The notes: generated by a model not told the origin, from the letters alone. Counted from the stretch's first letter, positions 1 to 11,458 are shown. The stretch: DNA of 64,000 nucleotides from an uncultured Oscillospiraceae bacterium (GCA_947628185.1 CANQYW010000005.1:1-64000), one strand, 5' to 3'. Numbers and translations are program-made.

Positions 1-1326
<1,326 letters not shown>

Positions 1327-1330
<4 letters not shown>

Positions 1331-2889
1331 CCCACCTCGATTTCCGCGATTATCTTCGCGATCTCATCCCTTAGCACCTGTTCACGGGCAACGATTTCTT
1401 CTATCTGAGCGTTCAGTTTCACAATGTCGATCTTCTCCCGCGTGTCCTCCTGCTCTACATATGTACTGACGGAGAGATTGTAGTTGTTCCCAACGATCTC
1501 ATCGTAACCTGCCAAATGGGAGAAGTGTGTTTCTTCCGCCCGGCGGGTGAATGTATCCACGATGCGGGCGATATTCTCCTCTGTCAGCTTGTTGTTGTTC
1601 GTGACTTTGACGCACTCCTTGGAGGCGTCGATAAAGAGCGTGCTGTGTTCCTTTTTTGACTTTTTCAGCACCATGATGCAGGTGGCGATGCTGGTACCGA
1701 AGAACAGGTTGGCGGGAAGTTGTATCACGCAGTCGATGTAGTTGTTGTCAATGAGGTACTTGCGGATCTTCTGTTCCGCGCCGCCGCGGTACATGATACC
1801 GGGGAAACAGACAATGGCGGCTGTGCCGTTTGCCGCAAGCCAAGAGAGGCTGTGCATAATAAAGGCCATATCCGCTTTTGACTTCGGTGCCAGCACACCG
1901 GCAGGTGAAAAGCGCGGATCGTTGATCAGCAACGGATCTTCATCCCCCGCCCATTTGATGGAGTAAGGGGGATTTGAAACAATTACCTCAAACGGTTCTT
2001 CGTCCCAGTGTTGGGGCGCTGTCAAGGTGTCCTCATTGGCGATGCTGAATTTCTCATAGCCGATATCATGCAGGAACATGTTGATCCGGCAGAGATTGTA
2101 GGTGGTGAGATTGATCTCCTGTCCAAAGAACCCCTGCCGAATGTTATCCCTTCCAAGGATCTTAGCCGCTTTCAATAGCAGCGACCCGGAGCCGCACGCT
2201 GGATCGTACACCTTGTTGACCTCGGTCTTCCCCACCAGAGCGAGGCGCGTCAGCAGTTCCGACACCTCTTGAGGCGTAAAATATTCGCCGCCGGATTTCC
2301 CGGCGTTTGATGCGTACATGCCCATCAGGAATTCATAGGCGTCTCCAAAGGCGTCGATGGAGTTGTCCTTATAGCTCAATTTCATATCCGCAACGCCATT
2401 GAGCAGCTTTACAAGCCGCTCGTTGCGTCTGGGTACCGTCGCGCCCAGCTTATTGGAATTCACATCGATATCCTCAAATAGGCCCTTGAAGTCGTCCTCG
2501 CTCCCGCTGCCCTTGGCCGAGTTCTCGATATGATGAAACACACTTTCCAGCGTCTCGTTCAGGTTCTCGTCGTCGGCAGCCCTTTTCAGTACGTTGCAGA
2601 AAAGTTCAGACGGAAGGATGAAAAAGCCCTTCACCTGCACCATGTCCGCCCGGGCAGTTTCCGCGACTTCATCACTCAATTTACTGTAATCAAAATCAGC
2701 GTCACCGGCAGCATGCTCGCCCTCGTTGATATAATTTGTCAAGTTCTCGGAAATATATCGGTAAAACATGGTGCCCAGGACATATTGCTTAAAATCCCAA
2801 CCGTCTACACTTCCGCGCAGATCGTCAGCAATGCTCCAGATCGCCTTGTGTAATTCTTCCCGTTCCTGTGCTCTGCTTGTATCAGCCAT
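1327..2889 (-). CDS. hsdM: Type I restriction-modification DNA methyltransferase subunit HsdM
   Basis: N6-MTase motifs DPACGSGSLL and SNPPYS; HsdM N-terminal helical domain. Start moved to MADTSR at 2889. Confidence 0.95.
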
Positions 2890-3109
2890 TTTCTTTTTCC
2901 TCCATATCATCAGGAATAAATTCTAAGATATCATCCACACCGCAACCTAAAGCGCGGCATATGCCCTCTATACTTTCTAATGAGATATACTGTTCTCTTT
3001 TCATTCGAGTCACGATGTTGGCGGAGAAACAGGCGCGTTTTTGCAGATCAGTATTGGTAATATTTTTCTCGATCATCAAATGGAACAATTTCTTGTAGCT
3101 AACCGCCAT
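2882..3109 (-). CDS. XRE/Cro-type helix-turn-helix regulator, first gene of the hsd operon
   Basis: MAVSYKKLFHLMIEKNITNTDLQKRACFSANIVTRMKREQYISLESIEGICRALGCGVDDILEF; 8-nt overlap with hsdM. Confidence 0.85.
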   Translation of the reverse strand: MAVSYKKLFHLMIEKNITNTDLQKRACFSANIVTRMKREQYISLESIEGICRALGCGVDDILEFIPDDMEEKENG

Positions 3110-3138
3110 CGTCACACCCCCGCGAAGAAGTTGGCTAA

Positions 3139-3167
3139 AGCATATCACGAAGGCGTGATTATTTCAA
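3139..3167 (-). promoter_or_regulatory. Promoter of the XRE-hsdM-hsdS operon with palindromic operator in the spacer
   Basis: Minus strand TTGAAA (3167-3162), 17 bp, TATGCT (3144-3139); palindrome ATCACG-AAGG-CGTGAT at 3144-3159. Confidence 0.6.
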
Positions 3168-3280
3168 TAGAAAACGAACGATCTCTCCTGTCCTTTTTTA
3201 GTTCGCCAAAAACTCTACGGGAACTTTTTCACGGCGGCGCAGTCTAAATAGACGTAAAGCTTAGAAAGGAGGCCCCTAAA

Positions 3281-4663
3281 ATGAAAAAGATATCTCTCAT
3301 TCTGGTGTTCGCCCTGGTGGTGAGCATGCTTGCGGGCTGCGCCGCCTCCGGCACTGAGGGGGACGCGCCCCAGGACGATAGAGACCCCAGCGCCGGCGGG
3401 AACGTCAACACCCCCTCCGGCGGGACGGACAGCGGCGAAGATGCCGCCCAGATTGTCCTCTCGCCCGACGGTGTCTCGCTTAACGGCGAGCCCCTGGGCG
3501 AGGACCCCGCCTCCCCGGCCTATGTGGCCCGGGACATCGTCTACTACATGTCCGGCCAGGGTGCGGGCTACGGCGAGGGCTCCGAGGATGACGCCCACAG
3601 CGAGGATGAGGCCCGGTCGCATCTGGTGCTCCACATAAGCGCCCCCGGGACATACGTCATATCCGGCGAGTTCCCCCGGGGACAGATAGCCGTGGACCTG
3701 GGCGAGGACGCCCGCAGCGACCCCAACGCCGTGGTGTCCCTGGAGCTCCGGGGCGTGAACATCGCCTGCTCCGTGGCGCCGGCCATCATATTCTACAACG
3801 TCTATGAGTGCGGCCCGGAGTCCGGCGGCGGCCAGACGGTGGACACCTCAAAGGCGGGCGCCAACATCCTGATCTCCGACGGCACGGAGAACTCCGTCAG
3901 CGGCTCCTATGTCTCAAAGATCCTGGACCCCGACACCGGCGAAAAGCTCCACAAGTATGACGGGGCGGTCTACTCCAGGATGAGCATGAACGTCTCCGGC
4001 TCCGACGGCGTCCTCAACATAAGCGCCGGGAACGAGGGTCTGGACAGCGAGCTCCACCTCACCATCAACGGGGGCGTCATAAACATCGACTCCGCCAACG
4101 ACGGCATAAACACCAACGCTGACGGAGTCTCCGTCACCACCGTAAACGGTGGCGAGCTCAATATCGCTGTGAACTCTGAGGGCCAGGAGGGCGACGGCAT
4201 AGACTCCAACGGCTACATCGTCATAAACGGCGGCACGGTCCGCGCTTTCGCGAGAGCCGGCTCGCCGGACTCCGGCCTTGACTCGGACCTCGGCACCTAC
4301 ATCAACGGCGGCACCGTCATCGCCACCGGTGACATGCCCCAGGACCCCGCCGGGGGCGGCCAGGAGTGGCGGATGCTGTCCTTCCAGGACCGGGTGGAGG
4401 GGGGCGCCCTCTACTCCCTCAGAAGCGGCTCGGTGGACCTCATGGACCTGGAGGTCCCCAACGCCTTCCGGAGCCTCCTCATCTCCACGCCCACGCTCAA
4501 GGACCTCAAGGAGCTGGCGCTCTACCTACGGGACGTCTTAGTGGGCTCCTCCCCGAGCCCGGGACCGGTGGAGATCGAGGGCCCCATAACGACGGAGCCC
4601 TTCAACCCGCCCCCTGACGCCACTCTGCCCGTGGAGCCGCCTCCCCCGCTGGTGACGAAGTGA
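3281..4663 (+). CDS. Lipoprotein with Cthe_2159-like carbohydrate-binding beta-helix domain
   Basis: Lipobox LAGC; repeated ...LTINGGVINIDSANDGINT..., YIVINGGTV, YINGGTV motifs. Confidence 0.75.
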   Translation: MKKISLILVFALVVSMLAGCAASGTEGDAPQDDRDPSAGGNVNTPSGGTDSGEDAAQIVLSPDGVSLNGEPLGEDPASPAYVARDIVYYMSGQGAGYGEGSEDDAHSEDEARSHLVLHISAPGTYVISGEFPRGQIAVDLGEDARSDPNAVVSLELRGVNIACSVAPAIIFYNVYECGPESGGGQTVDTSKAGANILISDGTENSVSGSYVSKILDPDTGEKLHKYDGAVYSRMSMNVSGSDGVLNISAGNEGLDSELHLTINGGVINIDSANDGINTNADGVSVTTVNGGELNIAVNSEGQEGDGIDSNGYIVINGGTVRAFARAGSPDSGLDSDLGTYINGGTVIATGDMPQDPAGGGQEWRMLSFQDRVEGGALYSLRSGSVDLMDLEVPNAFRSLLISTPTLKDLKELALYLRDVLVGSSPSPGPVEIEGPITTEPFNPPPDATLPVEPPPPLVTK

Positions 4664-4669
4664 CCTTCC

Positions 4670-6562
4670 TCAGTCCCGCCGGCTCCCGAGGTAGATCATG
4701 AGCGCCGCGGCGTCCGCGGGACTCACCCCGGAGATGCGCCCCGCCTGGCCCAGATTTACGGGTCTTATGGCGGCGAGTTTCTCCCGGGCCTCCAGCCTGA
4801 GGCCGGGGATGGCGCTGTAGTCTACGTCCTCCGGTATGCGCCTCTCCTCCAGGCGGCGGAACTCCCGTATCTCCCGCTGGGCCCGCTCAATGTACCCCGC
4901 GTATTTAAGTTCTATCTCCACCGAGCGCCGGACCTGCCATGGTAGGTCCGGCCTCGCTTTGTCAAAGGGGGCCGTCACGTCGTACCCCAGCTGGGGCCGC
5001 CTTATGAGCGCCGCCATGGAGACGCCCGTCCGCACGGCGGGCTGGCCGTTAGCGGCGAGGAACTCATTTAGCTCCGGGCCCGGCGCCGCGAAGGCGCCCT
5101 CCAGGCGGCGTATCTCCCGGGACACGGCCTCGTACTTCTCCTCCACCCGGCGGCACCGCTCCGGGGATATGAGCCCCAGGTCCCGCCCGATGGACACGAG
5201 ACGCCTGTCGGCGTTGTCCTGCCGCAGCCAGAGCCTGAACTCCGACCGGGAGGTCATCATCCTGTAGGGCTCCTGGGTGCCCCGGGTCACAAGGTCGTCA
5301 ATGAGCGTGCCGATGTAGGAGGTGTCCCGGCCTAAAATAAGGGGTTCCCGGCCCAGAATTTTCAGCGCCGCGTTCGCCCCCGCCACGAACCCCTGGACCG
5401 CCGCCTCCTCGTAGCCGGAACTGCCGTTGAACTGCCCCGCGCCGTAGAGGCCCCCAACGGTCTTCACCTCCAGCGTGTGCCGGAGCTGGGTGGGGTCCAC
5501 GCAGTCGTACTCTATGGCGTAACCGAAACGCTGTATGACCGCCCTCTCAAGGCCGGCTATGGAGCGGACCATCTCCACCTGCACGTCCTCCGGGAGGGAG
5601 GTGGAGAGGCCCTGGACATATAGCTCCTCCGTCCCGAGACCCATGGGCTCAATAAAGAGCTGGTGCCGGGGCTTATCGGGAAAAGTCACGATCTTCGTCT
5701 CTATGGAGGGGCAGTACCTGGGCCCCACGCCATGTATGTTGCCGTTATATAGCGGTGCCCGGTGGAGGTTTCGCCGGATAATATCGTGGGTGGCGGCGTT
5801 TGTGTAGGTGAGGTAGCAGACAGCCCGGTTTTTTGGGGGCTCAGGGCCGTCAAAGGTGAAGGGCTCTGGCTCCCTGTCCCCCTCCTGGAGCTCCATCTTG
5901 GAGAAGTCCACACCCCGGGCGTTTATCCTGGGGGGCGTGCCCGTCTTAAAGCGCCGGAGACTCAGCCCCAGGGACAAAAGGCTCCCCGTGAGCTCCGAGG
6001 CCGGGCGAAGGCCGTCCGGGCCGCTCTCCTCCCGGGACTCCCCGGTTATAGTGGCGGAGCGCAAGTACGTGCCCGTGGCAATCACCGCCGCCCGGCACCG
6101 CCAGACGCCGCCTCCCCGGGTCCTGACGCCGGTGACATGGCCGTCACTCACGAGGACATCCGTCACCTCCCCCTGGATGAGCCTCAATCCCTCCTGGCGC
6201 TCCAGGACGCCCTTCATCACCCGCTGGTACTCTCGCCTGTCCGCCTGGGCCCTCAGGGAGTGCACGGCGGGGCCCTTGCCCAGATTCAGCATCCTATACT
6301 GTATGCAGGCCCTATCCGCCGCCGTGGGCATCTCCCCGCCGAGGCAGGAGAGCTCCCGCACCAGGTGCCCCTTGGCCGTGCCGCCGATGGCCGGGTTGCA
6401 GGGCATGTTCCCCACCGAGTCGAGATTTATGGCGAAACACACCGTGTCACAGCCCATCCTGGCGGCGGCCAGGGCCGCCTCTATCCCCGCGTGGCCCGCG
6501 CCGATGACGGCCACGTCGCACTTTCCGGCCTCATACTCCAAACTAAAACACCTCTCCATCAC
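4670..6562 (-). CDS. mnmG: tRNA uridine-5-carboxymethylaminomethyl(34) synthesis enzyme MnmG (GidA)
   Basis: N-terminal GAGHAGIEAALAAARMG; PCNPAIGGTAKGHLVRE; full length 630 aa. Confidence 0.97.
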   Translation of the reverse strand: MMERCFSLEYEAGKCDVAVIGAGHAGIEAALAAARMGCDTVCFAINLDSVGNMPCNPAIGGTAKGHLVRELSCLGGEMPTAADRACIQYRMLNLGKGPAVHSLRAQADRREYQRVMKGVLERQEGLRLIQGEVTDVLVSDGHVTGVRTRGGGVWRCRAAVIATGTYLRSATITGESREESGPDGLRPASELTGSLLSLGLSLRRFKTGTPPRINARGVDFSKMELQEGDREPEPFTFDGPEPPKNRAVCYLTYTNAATHDIIRRNLHRAPLYNGNIHGVGPRYCPSIETKIVTFPDKPRHQLFIEPMGLGTEELYVQGLSTSLPEDVQVEMVRSIAGLERAVIQRFGYAIEYDCVDPTQLRHTLEVKTVGGLYGAGQFNGSSGYEEAAVQGFVAGANAALKILGREPLILGRDTSYIGTLIDDLVTRGTQEPYRMMTSRSEFRLWLRQDNADRRLVSIGRDLGLISPERCRRVEEKYEAVSREIRRLEGAFAAPGPELNEFLAANGQPAVRTGVSMAALIRRPQLGYDVTAPFDKARPDLPWQVRRSVEIELKYAGYIERAQREIREFRRLEERRIPEDVDYSAIPGLRLEAREKLAAIRPVNLGQAGRISGVSPADAAALMIYLGSRRD

Positions 6563-6679
6563 TTGTGCCTCCAGGGCCCGGCCCCGGAAATAAACATTCT
6601 ATTAATTTTCCAGATTAATTCTCGGATTTAATGATATTGTAACATTTGTATGTTTTAATAGTGGAAAGACCCCTAAGGA

Positions 6680-7123
6680 GTGATCACTTTGAACATAGCT
6701 AAGATAATGCTGCCCCGCGCCGTGACCGTGTGCATCTCGGCGGAGTCCTCCGTTGGACACGGTCTGGATATCATGCGCGGCCACGGTTTCGCCGCGATAC
6801 CCGTGATAGACAGGGAGGGGACCTTCGTGGGGTGCGTCCACGACAGGGACTTCCTCCGGTTCCTGCTGGCCACCGGCAACGACCCCCGGGCCCGGGACAG
6901 GACCCAGGTCTCCGAGATCATGCGCCGGGACTACTGCCCTCCGCTGCTCATCACCGCCACGGACGAACAGGTGGTGGACGCCACCCTCAAGCAGAACTTC
7001 GTACCCATCGTGGACGACCGTGGGTGCCTCTGCGGGATAGTGACCCGCCGGCGGGTCATAGCCTGGCTCTCCGGCAAGGAGATCCCCAACACCTTCGATG
7101 AGTTCGTGGAGACCCAGAACTGA
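6680..7123 (+). CDS. CBS-domain pair protein
   Basis: Two CBS repeats (HGFAAIPVIDREGTFVGCVHDRDF; NFVPIVDDRGCLCGIVTRRRVI). TTG at 6689 with AAGGAG upstream may be the true start. Confidence 0.85.
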   Translation: MITLNIAKIMLPRAVTVCISAESSVGHGLDIMRGHGFAAIPVIDREGTFVGCVHDRDFLRFLLATGNDPRARDRTQVSEIMRRDYCPPLLITATDEQVVDATLKQNFVPIVDDRGCLCGIVTRRRVIAWLSGKEIPNTFDEFVETQN

Positions 7124-7257
7124 TGTGACGCGCCTCCCCGGCCGCGAATATACTGTCTTGGACCCGCCCCCGGGCCCGCCCGCGCAAAAAACCGCCCGCC
7201 GCCTCGGCGGCGCGGCGGAGGCGCGCGGGACATGCGGTATATGAAGGTCGTGGAAAA

Positions 7258-7728
7258 ATGGAAAACATCGACACGGAGAATCTCCTGCGGGTACTGGGCC
7301 GCGTCGCCCCCGCCTCCCCAGAGCCGGAGGAGCCGAGAGCGCCGGCGGCTCTCCGCCGGGCCATTGAGGGCGTCTCCGCCGCCGGGGACGTCTACGGGCT
7401 CCTGGCCATGAAGGCCAGGGGCCGCCCCGCCGGGGATGTGCTCCGCGCCCTCTCCCGGGAGGAGCGGGAGAGCGAGCGCCGGCTCCAGGCGGAGTTCTTC
7501 CTCCTCACTGGCGACACCTGCCCCACCCTTCCCCGGCACCCCAGCGCCCCCTACTTCCTGCGGGCCCTGAGGGAGAGATACTTAATGGAGGAGCGCAGCG
7601 CCAAAGAGCTCGATGACGCCGCGAAGGGTTTGCCCGGCAGTACCGGGGAGCTCCTTCGGGAAGTCGCAAAAGTTGAGCGCTCCCACGCGGCGAGGCTCCG
7701 GGAACTCATCTCCGCCACCCTCTACTAA
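7258..7728 (+). CDS. Hypothetical protein, possibly ferritin-like helical domain
   Basis: Intact ORF; helical; SREERESERRLQAEFF and VERSHAARLREL resemble ferritin-like E/H helices. Weak family call. Confidence 0.5.
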   Translation: MENIDTENLLRVLGRVAPASPEPEEPRAPAALRRAIEGVSAAGDVYGLLAMKARGRPAGDVLRALSREERESERRLQAEFFLLTGDTCPTLPRHPSAPYFLRALRERYLMEERSAKELDDAAKGLPGSTGELLREVAKVERSHAARLRELISATLY

Positions 7729-7801
7729 TTAGGGGAGAGCGTGAAAATTGCGAAAATTATGTGAGCTTGGATTACGGTAAACCCACTGTTGACATAATGG
7801 C

Positions 7802-7886
7802 TGTGGAAAACTCGGTGGAAAATGTGGAAAACTCCTTGCGGAACGGGGGTTTCACTTTCCACCGGGTCTTTTTTAGTTGCGGATAA
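7802..7886. promoter_or_regulatory. Cluster of DnaA-box-like 9-mers in a convergent intergenic region
   Basis: TGTGGAAAA 7802-7810 and 7823-7831; GGTGGAAAA 7814-7822; CTTTCCACC 7855-7863; TGCGGATAA 7878-7886. Confidence 0.6.
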
Positions 7887-7906
7887 CGGGGTATTATGGG
7901 AAACTC

Positions 7907-8905
7907 CTACGAACCCTGTTCCTTTTTCTTTATGCGTATGTCGGTACCGGCGAACTTGAGGACGTGGAACCCGCCCAGGAGCCGGGACAGTATGGGCGCG
8001 GAGTACCGGGCCTCCAGGTCCCGAAGGGTGAGATTTGAGTTTATGACGGTCTTCTTGCCCCCGACCAGCCTATTATTTAGGAGCGTGTAGAGGGAGCTGT
8101 TGACAAGAGCCGTGGCGAACTCGGTGCCCAGGTCGTCAATAATTAGGAGGTCGCAGCTCTCCAGCCGCCGCACCTCCCGGCGGGCCTCCTCTATGTCGCC
8201 CCGGCCGAACTTCTCCGCCTCGTACTTTGCGAATATGGAGGCGGCGGTGTCGTACACCACGGAGAAACCCCGCTCCGACACCACCTTCGCTATGCAGGTG
8301 GAGAGGAACGTCTTCCCCAGCCCCGGTCCCCCGGAGAGGAAGAGGTTGAGGGAATCCCCGGAGAACTTCCTGGCGTACTCCATGCACATCTCATAGACCG
8401 TCTCCATGACGCTCCTGGGGGAGACGCCGGTGGCGGGGTCGGGGACCGGGGAGTAGAGGGTGAGGTCGAAGCTGTCGAATGTCTCCACACCAAGCTTTAA
8501 TAGTCCCGAGAGCTCCCGGCGCTGTTCCTCCCGGTAGAGCTCCCTGAGACAGTCGCACATCTCGCCATCCACGTAGCCCGTGTCGTGGCACTTGGGGCAG
8601 AGGTAGCTCTCCTCCAGGTAGTCTATGGGCAGGCCGCAGCGGGCCAGCTCCATGCCCCGGCGCTCCTGCAGCTCAAGATTCTCCTCCCTTATGGCCGTCA
8701 GCGCCTCGGAGATATCGCCCCCGCTGCACATGGCCGCCGTGACAGCGTCAATGACCGTCGCCCTGAGGCGGGCGTCTATCTCCCGCAGTTTGGGGTTGCG
8801 GGCGTAGGCCGCCTCCCGGTGGCGGCGCTGGGACTCCTCATTCATCTCCCGGCGCTGCCGAAGTCTCTCCCTGGCCCGGGCCAGGAGCTTTCCGTCTATG
8901 GACAT
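7907..8905 (-). CDS. DnaC/DnaI-like AAA+ ATP-binding protein (putative helicase loader)
   Basis: Walker A GGPGLGKTFLS, Walker B LLIIDDLGTE, zinc-like CPKCHDTGYVDGEMCDC. Confidence 0.9.
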   Translation of the reverse strand: MSIDGKLLARARERLRQRREMNEESQRRHREAAYARNPKLREIDARLRATVIDAVTAAMCSGGDISEALTAIREENLELQERRGMELARCGLPIDYLEESYLCPKCHDTGYVDGEMCDCLRELYREEQRRELSGLLKLGVETFDSFDLTLYSPVPDPATGVSPRSVMETVYEMCMEYARKFSGDSLNLFLSGGPGLGKTFLSTCIAKVVSERGFSVVYDTAASIFAKYEAEKFGRGDIEEARREVRRLESCDLLIIDDLGTEFATALVNSSLYTLLNNRLVGGKKTVINSNLTLRDLEARYSAPILSRLLGGFHVLKFAGTDIRIKKKEQGS

Positions 8906-8953
8906 ATTTTTCCTCCCACATAAACACTGACGTGCCCGCCAGCCGCGGCGGCG

Positions 8954-9910
8954 TCACTGCTGTCCCTTTATCTTCCTCAGTGTGGCCCGCATCTTCTCCA
9001 GGTCCTCCGCCGTGGCGGCGGGCTCCTGGGTTGCGGGTTTTTTCCGTTCAGCGCGCTTGAACTTGGGGCTGTCCCCGGCCTCTATCTCCTCCGGCGTCTT
9101 CAGGCCCTTCTGGTGCCAGCTCTTGAGGATGGAGTCCATGTAGCGCCATGTGAGTTTCCCGGTCTTTATGACGGTCCTGTCGTAGGCCATCGCCACGGCC
9201 TCGGGGGAGAATCCCATCTCCACCCAGGAGTCCATGTACCGGCGCTCCGTGGCGGAGAGGGGCCGCCCGCTGATGCCGAGCACCGGCGCCAGCTCCCGCT
9301 CCCCGGCCCGCATGGTCTCCATCCGCTTTAGGTGGCTCTCCGCCGCCTCCAGGGAGAAGATGCCCTCCCGCTCCCAGGCGTAGGCCGCCCGCTCTATGTA
9401 CCGCATGGAGGGCCGGCGGCCCGGGCCGTAGCGGGCGGCGTACTCCTCCACGCAGCTCGTCACCAATATAAGTATGACCTCCGGCGGCAAGGCCAGGTAG
9501 TCGTATATCCCAAAGAGCGTTATAAGCCCCTCGCTGGTGAGGTGAGAGCCCAGAGCCCGCTGTACCTCCTGCACCAGCTCCCGGAACACCGTGCCGTTCG
9601 ATATCTCCCGCTCGATGTCCGAGGCGGAGTACTTTGGGAGTTCCTCGGGCCGCTCCAGACGGCTGGGGGCCTCCCCGTCCCGGAGTTTCACGAGCCCCAA
9701 GCGTGTCAGGACGTCCATGGCCGTCTCCAACTGCTGGGGCGTCCGGTGGAGGGTCTTCGCGGCGTCGTCGCCGTCGTACCGGCCGCCGGAGGAGAGGATG
9801 TATATGTAGAGCAGGGCGGCGTCGCCGCTGCCGCTGCCCATGAGCCGCCGCGCCGCGTCCCCGGACATGGTTATGTTCTCCACCTCCGGCAGGACGAATT
9901 CCCCGGCCAT
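8954..9910 (-). CDS. DnaD-domain replication protein
   Basis: DnaD-like C-terminal motifs (YAWEREGIFSLEAAESHL; YMDSWVEMGFSPEAVAMAYDRTVIKTGKLTWRYMDSILKSWHQKG); directly upstream of the DnaI-like gene. Start at MAGEF. Confidence 0.88.
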   Translation of the reverse strand: MAGEFVLPEVENITMSGDAARRLMGSGSGDAALLYIYILSSGGRYDGDDAAKTLHRTPQQLETAMDVLTRLGLVKLRDGEAPSRLERPEELPKYSASDIEREISNGTVFRELVQEVQRALGSHLTSEGLITLFGIYDYLALPPEVILILVTSCVEEYAARYGPGRRPSMRYIERAAYAWEREGIFSLEAAESHLKRMETMRAGERELAPVLGISGRPLSATERRYMDSWVEMGFSPEAVAMAYDRTVIKTGKLTWRYMDSILKSWHQKGLKTPEEIEAGDSPKFKRAERKKPATQEPAATAEDLEKMRATLRKIKGQQ

Positions 9911-9990
9911 GACGCCGCCCCCTTTCAACAAGACTTCAGGGCTCTATTATAACAAAAAATGACCCCCGTTACAACATCTTTGACCGATTA

Positions 9991-10431
9991 TCACTTGAGG
10001 TACGCCTTCAGGCGCTCGATGTTGCCGTGCTCGCTCGTTATGAGTTTCTGGGCCAGCCCCAATGTCTCCGGGGAGGCGTTGCTGTGGCCGTTTATCACCT
10101 TCGTCATGGTGATTATGCCCATGTTACTGCCCTTTATCATGAGCTCCGCAAGGTGCTCGGTGTCGTCGCACATGGCGGTGTTCATGACCACGCCCATCTT
10201 CATGCCCAGTTTCTTCATCTCGCCCACGGGCTCCGGCTCGGCGCCCAGGCCGCATATGCGGCTGGCGGCCTCCCGGCTTATATCCTCGTACTCGCTGTGC
10301 TGGGTCCTGAGGTCCGAGGCGAAGGCCGCGTCGCCGGCCTTGGGGAGCATGTCAGATATGGCCTGGGCCCCCGTCTTGGCGTTCCGGTAGACGGAGTTGA
10401 GGACCGCGATGTCCACATTCTGGTCTTCCAT
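9991..10431 (-). CDS. Hypothetical helical protein, ferritin-like/DUF2383-like fold possible
   Basis: Intact ORF MEDQNVDIAVLNSVYRNAKTG...; SD gagtgat upstream. Confidence 0.55.
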   Translation of the reverse strand: MEDQNVDIAVLNSVYRNAKTGAQAISDMLPKAGDAAFASDLRTQHSEYEDISREAASRICGLGAEPEPVGEMKKLGMKMGVVMNTAMCDDTEHLAELMIKGSNMGIITMTKVINGHSNASPETLGLAQKLITSEHGNIERLKAYLK

Positions 10432-10513
10432 GATTATCACTCCTTTTCTTGTTGTATTCCGGAATAGTATGTGATAAAATACATTAAAAAATCATGATAA
10501 ATAGAGGAATATT

Positions 10514-11458
10514 ATGAAGTGGCTTGAGATCACGGCAAAAACCTCCCACGAGGATATTGACTCCCTCGCGGGGACGCTAACGAGTCTCGGCGTCCCCGGC
10601 CTCATCATTGAGGACGAGGCGGACATCGAGGAATTTTTGCGGGAGAACGAGAAATACTGGGACTACGTGGACGAGGACTTCATGCGCTCCATCCGGGGCG
10701 TCTCCCGGGTGAAATTCTACCTTGAGGACTCGGAGGACGGCCGGGCGGAGTTTCGGCGTATCTCCGCCGCTCTCCCCTCGACGGAGCTCACCTCCAGGAC
10801 CGTTCAGGACGAGGACTGGGAGAACAACTGGCGGGAATACTATAAGCCCATCGAGACGGGCGAACGGCTCATAATAGTCCCCCAGTGGCTCCCCGCGCCG
10901 GAGACCAGCCGGGCGGTACTGCGCCTCGACCCGGGGCTCATCTTCGGCACCGGTGCCCACGCCACAACTAAGATGTGCCTTGCGGCCCTTGAGGACTACG
11001 CCGCCCCGGGCCGCCGCGCCCTGGATCTTGGCTGCGGCAGCGGGATACTCGCCATAGCGGCCCTCATTCTCGGGTGCGATAGCGCCGTGGGCGTGGACAT
11101 TGACGACAAGGCCCCCGGGGTCGTCATGGAGAACGCCGCCTTCAACTCCATAGGCCCCGAAAAGCTCCGCGTCTTCGCCGGGGACGTGCTCTCCGACGCC
11201 TCCCTCTCCCGGCGGCTGGGGGGCGAGAGGTTCCACCTGGTGCTGGCGAACATCGTGGCGGACGTCATAATCGCCCTGGCGCCGAAGGTGGGTGGATTCC
11301 TCCTGCCGGAGGGCGTCTTCATCTGCTCCGGCATAATCGAGGGCCGGGAGGCGGAGGTGGAGTCCGCCCTCACCGGCGCGGGATTCTCCGTCGCCCGCCG
11401 CGTTACCCTCGAGGGCTGGCACGCATTTATATGCGTCCCCGGGGAGGCGCGCCCTTGA
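10514..11458 (+). CDS. prmA: Ribosomal protein L11 methyltransferase
   Basis: DLGCGSGILAIAALILG; DEDWENNWREYYKPIE; ANIVADVIIALAP. Confidence 0.96.
   Translation: MKWLEITAKTSHEDIDSLAGTLTSLGVPGLIIEDEADIEEFLRENEKYWDYVDEDFMRSIRGVSRVKFYLEDSEDGRAEFRRISAALPSTELTSRTVQDEDWENNWREYYKPIETGERLIIVPQWLPAPETSRAVLRLDPGLIFGTGAHATTKMCLAALEDYAAPGRRALDLGCGSGILAIAALILGCDSAVGVDIDDKAPGVVMENAAFNSIGPEKLRVFAGDVLSDASLSRRLGGERFHLVLANIVADVIIALAPKVGGFLLPEGVFICSGIIEGREAEVESALTGAGFSVARRVTLEGWHAFICVPGEARP

Noticed and set aside
5762-6631. 289-aa + strand ORF antisense to mnmG
   Set aside because: Low-complexity G/P/R/A-rich shadow ORF typical of GC-rich codon bias; fully overlaps a strongly conserved gene.
10577-11422. 281-aa minus ORF antisense to prmA
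   Set aside because: Shadow ORF; prmA motifs are unambiguous on the plus strand.
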